A DNA stretch of 64,000 bases from Forficula auricularia. Lineage: Eukaryota > Arthropoda > Insecta > Dermaptera > Forficulidae. The translations under genes and the position numbers were made by a program. This document shows positions 10,147 through 21,689 of this stretch, in pieces (positions within the stretch are counted from its first letter, which is position 1; every line of letters begins with the position of its first letter). The notes under the pieces were generated by a model, which saw only the letters and a program-made list of their open reading frames with translations, did not search any database and was not told the DNA's origin. The stretch covers positions 22,201,077 through 22,265,076 of the forward strand of contig JALMQS010000085.1 in the NCBI GenBank assembly GCA_024734495.1, given 5' to 3'.

Positions 10147-10775
10147 GATCTTGCACTTCTTTAAAAATCGCTTCAACTAGGCCATCTATTGTTACACGAA
10201 AGAAGCAAAAAAAAAATCAGCGAAACTAGCGCCACTATCCAGTCGCTCCGAACTATAACATCGTCCGTCAAAAGAACAATGGAGTTAACAGCCCCTGCTC
10301 TATACTCTCCTCTAATTGTTGGGCGTTGCTTGATTTTTAAAAATTAGATTTTTTTTTTAATTATCAATATTTTGATTTTTTTTTTTTTTAATTTTTACGG
10401 CTGATTCTATAAGTATACCTCGGCGTTTTTTACCAATAGAACTTGTGATCCTCTAATCAGGGTTCCCAACTTAGATAATCCCCCCAAATTTAGTGTAAGT
10501 GCACAGAGGGTTTTTTTTTAGGGGAAAAATATTAAGGGTTTTTTGCCAAAAGTCAAAGCTACAACAGAAGTTAAGAATCGCCCAATAGATGGCACCGGCG
10601 AAACTCAACTCATAAGAGTGAGAATAACAATTTCCATATGTTCTAGACCCCAGGGGCATAGAGTAATATAGAGTGGAAAGCTATTACAAAAATAATAGTT
10701 ATACATTATAACTAAAGAATTATAAAATAAGCAACAACTCAGTATAAAATATTGCTAAATACAAATGAAATGGTA
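10147..10775 (+). repeat. Repeats B' and A' (second copies)
   Basis: B' (10147-10290) and A' (10327-10775) are direct copies of 9130-9279 and 7925-8350, but in swapped order. A' carries an extra GCATAGAGTAATATAGAGTG block at 10655, resembling the P-element terminus described at 13855/18604. Confidence 0.55.
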
Positions 10776-12074
10776 TTGAGATAGGAAAAATAATAATATT
10801 GAATAGTATATATATATTTATATTTAATTTCTGTTCTATATTTAACAATTTATTTTTGAATATTATTCATTCTAATGAATAAAGTATAATTTTTATATAC
10901 AAACTAGAACTTTTATTTATTTATTTAGAACATATTATAATTATATATATTAAAATAAATTTTGAACAATTTTTTTTTTTTTTAGATAAATATCTATATA
11001 TATTTATATTTAATATAATAATATTAATTGAACAATTTTTTTTTTTTTTGTGATCGTTGGTTTTTTTTGAAGGTTTCCTTAAGGAATGTGTTTTGGAAGA
11101 AACTTGTATAGTAAAAAATAATCATTAAAAAAAAATAATAATATTAATATACATATATTATATATGTATTATATAATTAAAAAAATACATGAATTTTTTT
11201 TGACTCGTTGTTTTGGCACACTTTGTGCAGATAATTTAATCTTTTTATTTTATTAAGGCTACTTTTTAATAGGCACAATATTCTTGAGCCAAAATATAAT
11301 ATACTTTAGGTAAGTAAAATATTTGGGGGAGAGGCTGCTAAATGGTTCACGGGAAGAAAAATTGCCGCTTGGTGGCGCTGATAACCAATTCACGCACACT
11401 TGAGAGAAAGAAATGTCTATTGCGCATGCGTGGTGTCTTCAGCGCATGCGCAAACCCCGTTATGCTTAATTTATTCCCCGCATACGCCTTGTATAATGAA
11501 AAAATTAAAATGATTAAACCCCAAGATCTGTTAAGTACACCCTGTATAACTATTTATTTGTTTATTGAAATTTTTTTTTTTATTATTATTTTCCTTGCCT
11601 AAGTGTGGCGGGAAATATTGAAAATTATTTAAATAAATACACGTTTTTATTTAATCCCACTGAATATGTAAGAAAACCGACATTGGGGAAATATTTTAAT
11701 TAATTAAAAGAGTTAACGAATGATAATTTATTAATTAATAAAAAAAAAAAAAAAATTTTTTTTCTTGTTTAGGATTTTTGTGTTTACCAGCGCCATTTGG
11801 GCGAAAATAATATTTTTTAACTTTATTGAATGAACCATATGTATAAATTTTTTTTTGTTACCAATTTCAGGAAGAAAATAGGCAGCTTAGGCTGGAATGA
11901 AAAAAAAAATTTTTTTTTTTTTTTGTAAAAAAATTAAAAAACACTTCCTATAAAGGAATTAAAAAAAAAATTAGGTAATACTACAAAAATTTTAAATTTT
12001 ATTTTGTTTTATAAAAAAAAAAAAAAAATATAAATAAAAATAAAAAACTAATAATATTTATAAAGAAAAAATTA
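10776..12074. other. AT-rich interval with one GC-rich island
   Basis: Mostly homopolymer-rich AT sequence without recognisable genes. A short less AT-rich island at 11335-11470 holds GCTTGGTGGCGCTGA and the NRF-1-like sites listed separately. Confidence 0.4.
11420..11453. promoter_or_regulatory. Paired inverted NRF-1/ewg-like sites
   Basis: TTGCGCATGCG (11420-11430) and its exact complement CGCATGCGCAA (11443-11453) lie 12 bp apart. The second matches the NRF-1 (insect ewg) consensus GCGCATGCGC. It could be a promoter element or a fragment of a TE end; no adjacent gene start was found. Confidence 0.25.
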
Positions 12075-12835
12075 TTTATTGATTGTATATTAAATATTAA
12101 AAAATACAAATCTTAAAAAAAAAAAACAATCAAGAACAAACGTTTCGGGGGAGAATTTCTCCCTTTTTCAATGGTAAATTTGTAAAAAATTTGTAAAAAA
12201 AAAAAAAAATGGTTGTTTCCTCTAAAATTTACAAAGATAAAAAAAAAAAAATTAAAATTTAGAAGTGTTACTTTCTAAATTTTAAAGGAAGCAACCTTTA
12301 TTTTTTAATTTTTTCAAATTTACCAGTGAAAAAGGGAGAAATTCTCCCGAAACGTTTGCGGTCCTCTAAAATTTAGTAAGATGAAAAAATTTAAAAATTT
12401 TAAATTTATAAATGTTGTTTTTCTAAATTTTAGAGGAACGAATCTTTTTTACAAATTTACCAGTGAAAAAGGGACAAATTCTCCCCCGAAACGTTTGGTC
12501 CTCTAAAATTTAGAAAGATAAAAAATTTTAAATTTAGAAAATTTAAAATTTAAAAGTGTTGCTTTCTAAACGAAAAGGGGAGAAATTCTACCGAAACGTT
12601 TGGTCCTCTAAAATTTAGAAGGATAAAAAATTTAAAATATAGAAAATTTAAAATTTAGAAGTGTTGTTTTCTAAATTTTCGAGGAAGCAACCTTTTTTTT
12701 TCATCTTCTTTTTTACAAATTTACCATTGAAAGAGGGAGAAATTCTCCCCCGAAACGTTTGGTTGGTTTCGAATAAACGTGTGTTCTTGATTGTTTTTTT
12801 TTTAAAGATTTGTATTCTTTAATATTATAATATTA
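12075..12835. mobile_element. Foldback element F with internal tandem repeats
   Basis: Ends are inverted copies (AACAATCAAGAAC next to CGAAACGTTTGG). Between them four to five degenerate units of about 110-130 bp each contain GGGAGAAATTCTCCC next to CGAAACGTTT. Partial relatives lie at 14313-14380 and 58885-58972. Extremely AT-rich, no coding content. Confidence 0.6.
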
Positions 12836-13030
12836 TAAGTAGGTAGACATATTTTTTTTTTTTTATTCAACAACTTTAAGATTTTTAGTTGATATTACAA
12901 TATTTTTTTATGTTAAAAAAAAAAATGGCAAAAAAATAAAGATTTTTAAATTTTTAAATTAAATAAATTAAAATATATATATTTTAAATTAAGTAGTAGT
13001 AGTAGTAGTAAAGGAAGTGGTGAAGAGCCT

Positions 13031-13054
13031 GTGTGTGTGTGTGTGTGTGTGTGT
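13031..13054. repeat. (GT)12 microsatellite
   Basis: Uninterrupted GT dinucleotide run in the 3' flank of the calponin-family exon. Confidence 0.95.
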
Positions 13055-13107
13055 AGGTATTATAACAATTCCGTCCGTTTTTTTGGGGGAATTTTTTTTT
13101 TTTTTTT

Positions 13108-13278
13108 TTACATATGTCGTGTGTTGCCGAAATTGATGCCGCTTTGTGTAGCGCCCTTGTTGCTGCCGTATTGCAGACTGATGACGGTGTCGCCGGCCCG
13201 AAGTTGCTCCTCGCTGAAATGACGCAAGTTCTTATCAGCTTCTTTCGGCCCGATACTGGGTTTGTCGAATTTAGACAT
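13108..13278 (-). CDS. Calponin/transgelin-family protein, terminal exon
   Basis: The minus-strand exon opens after TTCTTTTTCAG and runs 56 codons to TAA at 13108-13110. It contains SIGPKEADKN, then FSEEQLRAGDTVISLQYG, then SNKGATQSG and ends NFGNTRHM. This is the calponin-like repeat and C-terminus of insect Chd64/myophilin/transgelin proteins, which bind actin through an N-terminal calponin-homology domain. Its first codon is ATG, but family comparison indicates this is mid-protein, not the start. The preceding CH-domain exons should lie upstream on the minus strand, but none was found before the ANO8 locus. They may be short, lost in the gap at 13755 or misassembled. The adjacent intron holds the P-like element. 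GC content is well above its flanks. Confidence 0.85.
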   Translation of the reverse strand: MSKFDKPSIGPKEADKNLRHFSEEQLRAGDTVISLQYGSNKGATQSGINFGNTRHM

Positions 13279-13754
13279 CTGAAAAAGAACAAGATATTAT
13301 TATTATTATTATTATATCTATCTATCTACTCTTATTTAAACGAGCAAAAATTGTATATATATTTGTATCTTAGTTCTATTTTGAAAACGGCTCTACCGAT
13401 TTTGATGAAATCAACTCTATTAACAAGTTTTGAGGATGAGAAAACAATCTGGCTAGGTTTGGACCTCGACAAATTTCATCTTAATTGATCTTTTCTTAAT
13501 TAAAGTAATTATTGGCAGATAAAAATCTCAATAAAAAAGTTTGTTTACATTTTATTCAATTATCTTTTATTTTTAATTGGTTTTTTTAATTTTAAAACCC
13601 ACTAATAGGTTATTGCATTAATTAAATATATTATATTAAAATTAGGAATTTTTTTGTTTGTTTTTAATTAACAGGTTTCTAAATCATAACAAAACAGTTG
13701 TGTTTACAAATTTAGTGGTTGAAGTGGCTGCTTTTTTTATATAACTTGGAAACA

Positions 13755-13854
13755 NNNNNNNNNNNNNNNNNNNNNNNNNNNNNNNNNNNNNNNNNNNNNN
13801 NNNNNNNNNNNNNNNNNNNNNNNNNNNNNNNNNNNNNNNNNNNNNNNNNNNNNN
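13755..13854. other. Assembly gap (100 N)
   Basis: A run of 100 N, the usual placeholder length. It abuts the left end of the P-like element, so that end and its target duplication cannot be read. Confidence 1.
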
Positions 13855-14025
13855 CATAGAGAGGAAGGCTCCATAAGGGCCCTATGTATTTTAGCGTATA
13901 CGAGTTACAGAGCTCTCTCGCGGCTCGTACACAGAAGCAAAATGGCGGGAACCGCTCCCGTCCAGGAAAATTATGGTGACGTCACACAGCGGATGATTCA
14001 AAATAATTTATCATGAGCTTATATT

Positions 14026-14307
14026 CAGGGTGATTCACGGTCGATGGGACGTTATCCGTTTTATGTAAAACGGAAAGTCGGATTTTTCTGAAAATTTAGC
14101 ACCTTACATTTTCTTACCTGTTCTATCGATCTAAAATATTTCAGCCTTGCGACGTTTCGGCTTCCATCGAAAAGTCGCAGCAACTATATTTTTTTTAGAT
14201 AGATAGAACAGGTAAGAAAATGTAAGGTCCTAAATTTTCAGAAAAATCCGACTTTCCGTTTTACATAAAACGGATAACTAACGTCCCATCGACCGTGAAT
14301 CACCCTG
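14026..14307. mobile_element. CAGGGTG foldback MITE (282 bp) with TATATT duplication
   Basis: Near-perfect arms begin CAGGGTGATTCACGGTCGAT and run through TCCGTTTTATGTAAAACGG and AAAATGTAAGG. Both sides are flanked by TATATT (14020-14025, 14308-14313). It is nested in the P-like element between the transposase stop and the left terminus. Confidence 0.8.
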
Positions 14308-15087
14308 TATATTAAAGAAAAAAATTATTAATTGTTTTGTAATTAAAATAAATACAAATCTTTAAAAAATGTTTAAAACGTATATGTATATATATAAAAT
14401 AAAATCGTATTTTATTAAAAAAAAACTTTAGCAAATAATTTAATTAAGATTCAGAGACTTTCAGGGACTAGGAGGAGATCCATAATAAAATAAATACTTG
14501 AAAATAATTTAAAATTAACCATTTTTTTATTTAGACCAAAAAATGACATTACAAATATTTTAATAAATAAACACAATCTTTTCAATGGAATTTTTGTGAT
14601 TCGCATTCGCCAACATTAGTTGTTTGAGGAAAACCATTGAGAAAACCTTCAAAGAATCACCTAGACACCTAAAAAAAAAACAATAGTTTTACTTTATTTT
14701 CTAATTGAAATGATCCTTTTTTTATTAAATTAAAATAAGATATATCTATTTACCTATAAAATATAGGCTATTCTTTATTTTAATAAAAATATGTATATAT
14801 GTTGTCGGCTTCTGGCAAAAAAACTAATCAAGAGCCGGTGTTTGGAGACCTGATGACGGCTTTAATGTGGATGCGAAATCACTTCATTCTGGAGAATCTC
14901 GCTGCGTTGTCAGGATACCCAGATGGTGACTTCTAAAAAATGTTTTTAACTGAAATTAAATCTTCGACAGAGTTACCGTTTCTGACCATTATTCCCAAAA
15001 GCTCATTAATCTATCCCAAGGTATTCATAATACTTTACATATATTTTATTTTACTTTTAACCCGTTCTTTGAGATGGTAGCCCACAC

Positions 15088-17444
15088 TCACTGAATCGTC
15101 CCAGAATTTATTCCAAATTTTTTAATAAATTTATTTTTATCGCCTGATTTAGATGGTTTTCTATGTGTTAAAGTACGCCTTAAAAAACGGGCCTCCCAGT
15201 AGCAACGAACTTTAATAAATAAATTTATGAAATTGTTAGTTGATTGAGGGGCGCATAAATCAAAAGAAATATTTATTTTTGTAAAAAGTGACCTCATCAC
15301 TTCAGAAATCTTTCTGTTATGGCATACTTGAAGAATAGAGGCTTTAAAAATTTGTTCCATGTTTTGGACGAATTCGAAAACAGGTTCGCGTACATGTTTC
15401 AATTGATCTTTAAAGCTATCTTGTTTCAACAATGTAAATAATTTGAAATCCTTATATACATTATCTTCTTTTATTAACAAAATTTGTTTGCATTTTTCGC
15501 AATTATGGCTTTTTAAGAATTTATTGCAAATATATCCGCAAATGTAATATATTGCGTTTCCCTCTGTTATTTCTTTGGTCTGCGAATCTATATCTACTTC
15601 CATGTCCTGTAACGGGATCGGTTCTAAATTTATTGTTTGAATTTTTTCCGCGAATGTTGAACTAGTAGGTGCATTAGTTGTAATATTATTTTGAAAATTC
15701 ATTAATTTTGCAAATAAAACATTATCATCTAGTTCACAATTAGTACTTTGTGATATTTTGGTAAGTTGGGTAATAAAATTTTGGCGCATTCCGTTTTCAA
15801 ATTGTTTCGGGGAAGGGTTTGTAGAACATCCGTGTTGTTGACGGACGGCCGAAAAAAAGTTTTCGAGGGGGTCTTGATTCAAACGTCTAGTCCTCAACTT
15901 TTTTATATTGTAATTATTTGAAAGATCTTCAAATAATTGAATCACAGAGTTTACGCTAAGAATAAACCCCTGGATACACGGTGGTTGTCTATTACTTTCA
16001 AATTTGCAATTCGCAAAATTATTCAACATCTGTCTTAGGAATGGTATATGATCGGAGGTGCTACTCATCGCATAATTTAATTTATGAGGCAATTTTGTTT
16101 TTATAAGTCGCGAGTTCAAAGAATCAAATAATTTATCAATATCGATGATAAATTGGTTGGTCATATCGTTTTCGATTGTGAATAGATGGGGAGCTAATGT
16201 TCTGTATACCGTATAAGCCGTGTGCATGGATGAAGAAAAAATTTCCGCTGCCAGAGAAACCCTCATTTTAGACAAATGAGTCAAATTAAAATGAGCGTCA
16301 GTTACTTTTTTAATTAAGTTCAATGGTGTGTCTACATGTAATTTATGGATTTTTTTGATTTCCCCCCATACTACAATACCGCCTCGATATATCAAGTTTT
16401 TATCTATTAAATTATTTCTTAAGGACTTCAACAAGTGTGGGACATCATAAATAATAAAAATTTTATGAGGATTATTTTCAAGACAAAAAAATGGATTATC
16501 AGGAGTTACATTAACTTTTTTCAAAAGTCCTCGATTTTTGGGCCCTTGGTCGAATACTATTGCTTTAACTATAATCCCAATTTGAAAAAGTTTTCCTACT
16601 GTATTTAAAATTATTTTATGTGTTTTATCACTACTACCACTGTTCGCTAAAAACCAATAGCCTACTACTTGTTTTAAATTTTTATTAACCCAGGTAATCA
16701 TCGCCACCAAAGCAGTTGTAGCTTCTTTTGGTTCTCGATTTTCCCCATCATCTACGAATCCTTGAAATAGGTCTTGACTATGGTTATAATGGATTTCCGA
16801 TTTTAAATTTATTTCGTCGAATAGCAGCGTTACAACCTTGTCTTGAATTGGACTTTTTATTAAATTATTATTTAATTGTTCTAATACAAACTCGTTTATC
16901 CCAGGGTGCAGTGGGCAGCGACTTTGATATTCTCTCAAATTCCGTTCGGATGGTAAATATAAAATTTTTTTCAAAAATCTATATGTTTTAGGAGAATGGT
17001 AAAATATGGACAAAGCAATATCTTTATATTCATCAGAATATCGCTTGGCATGATTTTTTAACAAACTTAATTTTAACTGAGTAGAGAATAAAGTTTGTGC
17101 CTTTTCTGATAAAATATTGGCCGATTGACTAATTATATTTTCTACTTTTATATTTCTTTCAAGGATATTTGATTTTTTCTTTTGTCTCATGCGAAATAAT
17201 TTACTATTTAACGCTGCTATTTTACGATTTTGTCTTTTTATCTGCGAAGATTTGGGTGTCAAAAGTATACTTCCTTTTGGTGTTAAGTTTGTGCTGGTCG
17301 AAGTCGATGCTCGAGGGGAATTATCATTTGTAATTTCCAACGATTCTCCGAGAGTGATAGTACTTTCGGTTTCCATTGGCGAAATATTTCTTTCAAGGTC
17401 CAAAGGAGATGCTTGATATGATTCAGTATATTGGGATACTTCAC
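15088..17444 (-). CDS. P-element/THAP9-type transposase, exon 3
   Basis: A 2,357-bp last exon encoding residues 110-894 of a P-type DNA transposase. It follows a TATTTGAAAG acceptor and joins exon 2 inside a glycine codon. Exons 1-3 total 2,685 bp, exactly 895 codons with the stop. In order: a Ser/Thr-rich linker; a basic, leucine-rich helix (about 175-260) suited to dimerisation; an RNase H-like core with D319 in LLFDEINLKS, D408 in VFDQGPKNRG, YDVPHLLKSLRNN (about 442-454), and E637 in NQDPLENFFSAVRQ. These match the DDE residues and signature motifs of the P/THAP9 family. The region between D408 and E637 corresponds to the GTP-binding insertion domain. No stops or frameshifts. It would cut and paste DNA between TIRs such as those at 13856 and 18594. 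Confidence 0.9.
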
Positions 17445-17989
17445 CTTTCAAATACAAACAAAAATAGCAAAATTAATGTGGTTATTTATTTTATCGATGG
17501 GCTTGTAAGAATAATTCATTTAAACGAGTATAAGCAGATGTAATTAATTATCTAAAGTATGTATATGTTACAGTTAATGTTTAAACTTAGTCAATGTAAT
17601 CTCATAATATCCGTATATCCTTTCAAGGGAAAAAGAGAATTAAATAAAAATAAATATAGAATTAAAACAAACAGCAAATTAATTTAGTTAAATTAAATTA
17701 TATCTAATTGGACTGAATTTGACAACATTTTTGATATTGTTAATTAATTTAAACTCAAGAATACTAGCTATTTTATAATTAATTAGTTTAAAAGTAGAAT
17801 ATTTTTAAACCTAGTCTAATTTGGAAATTTTGAGGTTCAAATGATATTAATAAATATTTGTAAATCTAGCTTTCACATGACAAAAATATAAAACAATTTT
17901 ATGCTTTGACTACAGTGGCTTAAGTTTATACTTTAAAATGCAATAAGTATCTTTTGAATTATTTAATTGATTTATAATTTTTTTCTTAC

Positions 17990-18216
17990 CGATTATCCCA
18001 ACCGGATCAATAGTTTTATTATGTATTATAAGAGGATCATTTGATTCTACTATAGGTTTATCCGCTATATTGTTTTTTAAAGTTGGAACAGCTCCAGTAA
18101 TAAGCAGACGTCGTGGATATTTTTTATAAATTGTTTTTGGTTCAAAATGGTCAGAACATATCAAGAAATATTTATTATCTTCAGGGATATCAGCAAATTG
18201 ACACCAGCGTTTAGCT
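17990..18216 (-). CDS. P-type transposase, exon 2 (THAP domain, second half)
   Basis: Exon of 227 bp between a TTAATTATAG acceptor and a GTAAGA donor. It encodes residues 34-109, including KRWCQF, the zinc-ligand pair C54-S-D-H57 and the THAP-closing motif GAVPTL (75-80). The phases fit exons 1 and 3. THAP is the sequence-specific DNA-binding zinc finger of P transposases and THAP proteins. Confidence 0.85.
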
Positions 18217-18295
18217 CTATAATTAAATTATTCAAGAATTAACATATAAAAATCAAAGAAATAAATTATTAGTTAATTTTATATAGGGTACTTAC

Positions 18296-18396
18296 ATTTC
18301 AGGATTTTTAGGTCGTCTAAAAAAAGTATGTTCTTTATCTGATTTTGTGTCGCGAAAGCAACCTTTCACACAACATTGACGTCGAGGACTAGCCAT
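18296..18396 (-). CDS. P-type transposase, exon 1 (THAP domain start)
   Basis: ATG at 18396 opens MASPRRQCCVKGCF, giving the first zinc-ligand pair (C9 and C13, or C8 and C13). With C54/H57 the spacing fits the C2CH THAP signature. The exon ends after 33 codons plus two bases at a GTAAGT donor. About 200 bp separate the ATG from the right TIR, leaving room for promoter and leader. Confidence 0.85.
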
Positions 18397-18659
18397 ATTT
18401 AATATTATTTTAATAGATAAATGTGTACGTTGGAAAATTTTCTAGCCTGTAGAATCTTTTATCTATGACAAAGACAAAATGTCAGACTGAATGTCATGTG
18501 ACAATGTGCTCTATGAATGGCTCTTAAGGACTAAGAGTTTGACGATGACTCGCTAGAGAGTGCTTTTTCCAAATACGCAAGCTTTCCTCTCTATATACTC
18601 TATGATTAATATGTTTATTCCTTTATATTAATCAGATATCACTTGCAATTTTCAGTTCA

Positions 18660-20212
18660 TGCTGACTTTAATTCAAAAATAATTAACAGTCGAGGAATAA
18701 CAATTCTACATTGGATCCTTGACATTTCGGTTATTGTTGGTAATCATATTGCTTAAGACATGGAGGAATCTACCCAAAATCAAAAAAAGCGACTGATTCT
18801 CATCTAATACTTGAGGAATAATAATTCTACCTTAGATTTTTGACCCTTCGATTATTATTTGCAACCATTGCTGAAGACATGGAGGAATCGGCTTAAAATC
18901 AAAAATAACAATCGATTATTATCCAATACTAGAGGAATATCCTTATTGCATTTCATTTTTGATGTTTTAACTATTAATGGGAACCTGAAGAATCGACTTA
19001 AAATCAAAAAGACTAAATTATTTTATGGTAAACAACTCAAGCTTGAGTTGTTTGCCATAAAAGAATTTAGTCTTTTTGATTTTAAGTCGATTCTTCCACG
19101 TTTTCAGAAGAGGTTGCCATTAATGGTTAAAACATCAAAAATGAAATGCAATAAGGTTATTCCTCTAGTATTAGATAAGAATCGATCGTTATTTTTGATT
19201 TTAAGTCGATTCCTCCATGTCTTCAGCAATGGTTACCAATAAAAACCGAAACCTCAAAAATCCAATATATAATGGTTATTCCTAGTACTAGATGAGAATC
19301 AATCGCTATTTTTGATTTTAACTTGATTCCTCTATGTCTTCAGCAATGGTTACCAATAAAAACCGAAACGTCAAAAATCCAATATAGAATGGTTATTCCT
19401 CAAGTACTAGATGAGAATCAATAGCTATTTTTGATTTTAAGTCGATTCCTCCATGTCGTCAGCAATGGTAACGGATAAGAAAACAACGCGGTTGCTATGG
19501 TTACTTATAAAATTTCCTCCCAAATTTTTACAATTTCACAGCGAGAAGCCTAACCATTCTTACTTAAGTTAGGTTAAATGAGCTATATTAAAACGATCCA
19601 ATGAATAAATTTTAAAGAATTTAAAATTAAAAAAAAGTTCTAGTTTACTCTAGAGTAAAGTACTTTAAAATATGATTTTACTAAAAACTTTATTTAATCT
19701 TTTTTGTGGTCCCCAAGGTACTTAATTAGGATATTAAATTTCATCAAAATTGGTTAAGTCATTTTCAAGATATTTAGAAAAAACTAAAAAAGTACTGAAA
19801 TAAAGTACTAATGTTTGTGGACCGATATGTACCAAAAACTAATCAGCGCTTCATTTTGTTAAACTAATGGTAGGTTTTCAATTTCATTTCAATCAGCGCA
19901 AAGGTGTGGAAAAAATCGTGGACGAAAAAAACGATAACATAGATCCATCCATACATACATACATCCATCCATCCATCCATCCCCACGCACTTCCAAAAAA
20001 ATGGCACTTTTTGGCCTCTCGACGAGATTCCAGGTAATTTTTGGCAAAACCGTCACGTGCTAAAATTCAATCTCATTGAATATTTCAATTTGTGACCTTA
20101 ATTGAGTCCATGGGTTCCGTAGTCTTTACCTCAGGACCCTTTGAAGTCGCGCTTGCCGCGAGAGCGATTCCAATACTTTCTCCCATGCTTTGCATTGGAT
20201 AAAGTAAAAATC
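18660..20212 (+). mobile_element. Helentron-like family H, copy 1
   Basis: Shares its body and 3' end with the full-length copy at 40724-42194. A palindrome centred on AACTCAAGCTTGAGTT (about 19036) makes 18660-19035 an inverted copy of the following units of about 115 bp. The 3' part has a CATC/CATA microsatellite (19950-19980) and ends with a hairpin and TTGGATAAAGT. The open frame across 18859-19242 spans the palindrome and is not coding. Confidence 0.6.
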
Positions 20213-20474
20213 TATAGCGAGAAGAAACAGAAAAAACAAATTTCTAATATGTTATAAATCTATTTGCATGGCAGAAGACAAAGAAGGTCCAATGTTAAAT
20301 TTAATTGAAAGTGCATTTTAATGATCTAATTTTTTTTCTAAAACAAAAAAATAAAAAATAATTTGAAAAATTTTTTAGTTAATTTATATGTTTGTTTTAA
20401 ACTGATGGACAAAAGTTTTCCATAATTTTTTTTTTCTTTGTTGACTCGTTGAGAATGAACTCTAATTTATGGGC

Positions 20475-21240
20475 AGATTTCCCTGATATTCACTTCGATT
20501 CGAATACCCTAAAAATGTGTGACAGCCTATCCATGTTGGGCGTCTCTGTCGCATCTGACCTGTCTTGGAACGAACACATCTCCTCTGTGGCGAAATCTGC
20601 AGCAAGGAAGATTGGCTTCTTATTCAGGTCCAAGCGATTTTACAAACCCCCACAACTTCTCACCATCTACAAGGCCCAGATCCGCCCCTGTCTCGAATAC
20701 GGCTCTCATCTGTGGAGAGGGGCCTCAAAATATTCTCTTGCTACCCTTGATGCAATTCAGAAACGAGCCGTCAGGCTAATTGACGATTCTACCCTCACCG
20801 ACTCCCTCGACTCGCTGGCTCATCGAAGAGATGTCTCTGCCCTTTCCCTTTTCTATAGATACTATCACGACAGGTGCTCTGATGAGATAAAATCAATAAT
20901 TCCCCCCAAAGCATGCTTTGCACGCAGCACACGTTTTGCCGACTCCCAACACTCTTTCGCGGTCAAATTGGAAAAGTGCCGGACCACTTCATTCGCCAAT
21001 ACATATATCCCCATGACTTCAAGGAACTGGAACTCTCTTCCAGCCTCTATCTTTCCCAGCACCTATAATCTTCAAACCTTCAAAACCGGAGTGCATAGAC
21101 ACCTACGTCTACACCCTCTCACTTAATCAACTTTCTCTTCTCTTCGGTAATGCAAGGGTCTTTCGAGATCCATAGGGGCTGCATCTTTACTGGTGCACCC
21201 CTTCTTGCATTCGATTGCATTAAAAAAAAAAAAAAAAAAA
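20475..21240 (+). mobile_element. 5'-truncated non-LTR retrotransposon, subfamily A
   Basis: The open frame from about 20475 to the stop at 21124-21126 encodes the C-terminal part of a LINE ORF2: SMLGVSVASDLSWN, LYKAQIRPCLEYGSHLW, LATLDAIQKRAVRLI, YIPMTSRNWNSLP. This is the region downstream of the reverse transcriptase palm, with no frameshift. A 3' tail ending in CATTCGATTGCATT is followed by poly(A) at 21222-21240. It is close to the copy at 62858-64000. No target duplication is evident. The 5' truncation is typical of target-primed reverse transcription. Clade (CR1/Jockey-like) not determined. Confidence 0.85.
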
Positions 21241-21419
21241 GACGTGAAAAAAGTCAATAAATTAAGTACAATGTTGTTTATTTACACACATTTAAAAAAA
21301 GCTCGATAATGGAAAAAGAATTAAATTAAAATTCCAAACTAAACCAGTTCTTGTTCTTTTTTACTTAATTGCTATTTTTTTTATTCTGAATATTTGGACA
21401 CCCCTCCTCTTGCTTTGAA

Positions 21420-21540
21420 AACCACCCAGGGCCTCCTCGGCATTGAAGCAATGAGAAGAGCTCAGCACAGACTACAGAGATTGCAGCTTTTTGGTGCAAC
21501 TTCTTTTCTTCTCTTATCACTATCATTAGAAATAAAAATA
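21420..21540 (+). repeat. Diverged 3' tail of the same retrotransposon group
   Basis: CAGACTACAGAGATTGCAGC...TTGGTGCAACTTCTT and a closing TATCATTAGAAATAAAAA match the 3' tails at 31630 and (complement) 50830. Only the tail remains. Confidence 0.5.
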
Positions 21541-21689
21541 TCTCCTAAACGATTGATAAATCACCCTCTCTCTAACCAACCCTTATTCTTTCATCCCTTA
21601 TATTAAATAATTCCATCATCCCTAGTCTCCCTTAATTATATTATATATTAATTTAATTAGCGACCCTGAATTATTAGAAGAATTATTTC

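Larger units (their letters stand above)
13855..18604 (-). mobile_element. P-element-like transposon, apparently coding-intact
   Basis: The left terminus (13856-13870, ATAGAGAGGAAGGCT) is the reverse complement of 18580-18594 with one mismatch. The right end continues to ...CTCTATG at 18604, so the full TIR probably begins CATAGAG and its left outer part lies in the gap. Subterminal CTCTCTCG/CGCTAGAGAG blocks face each other at about 13912 and 18550. Between them lies a three-exon THAP transposase gene on the minus strand. A 282-bp MITE sits downstream of the stop codon. P elements make 8-bp target duplications; here only the right flank (ATTAATAT) is visible. Confidence 0.8.

Noticed and set aside
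13114..13488. Plus-strand frame of 124 codons
   Set aside because: Antisense of the calponin-repeat exon running into AT-rich sequence.
18859..19242. 127-codon frame
   Set aside because: Spans the palindrome centre of family H; its two halves are reverse complements, so it is not a protein gene.
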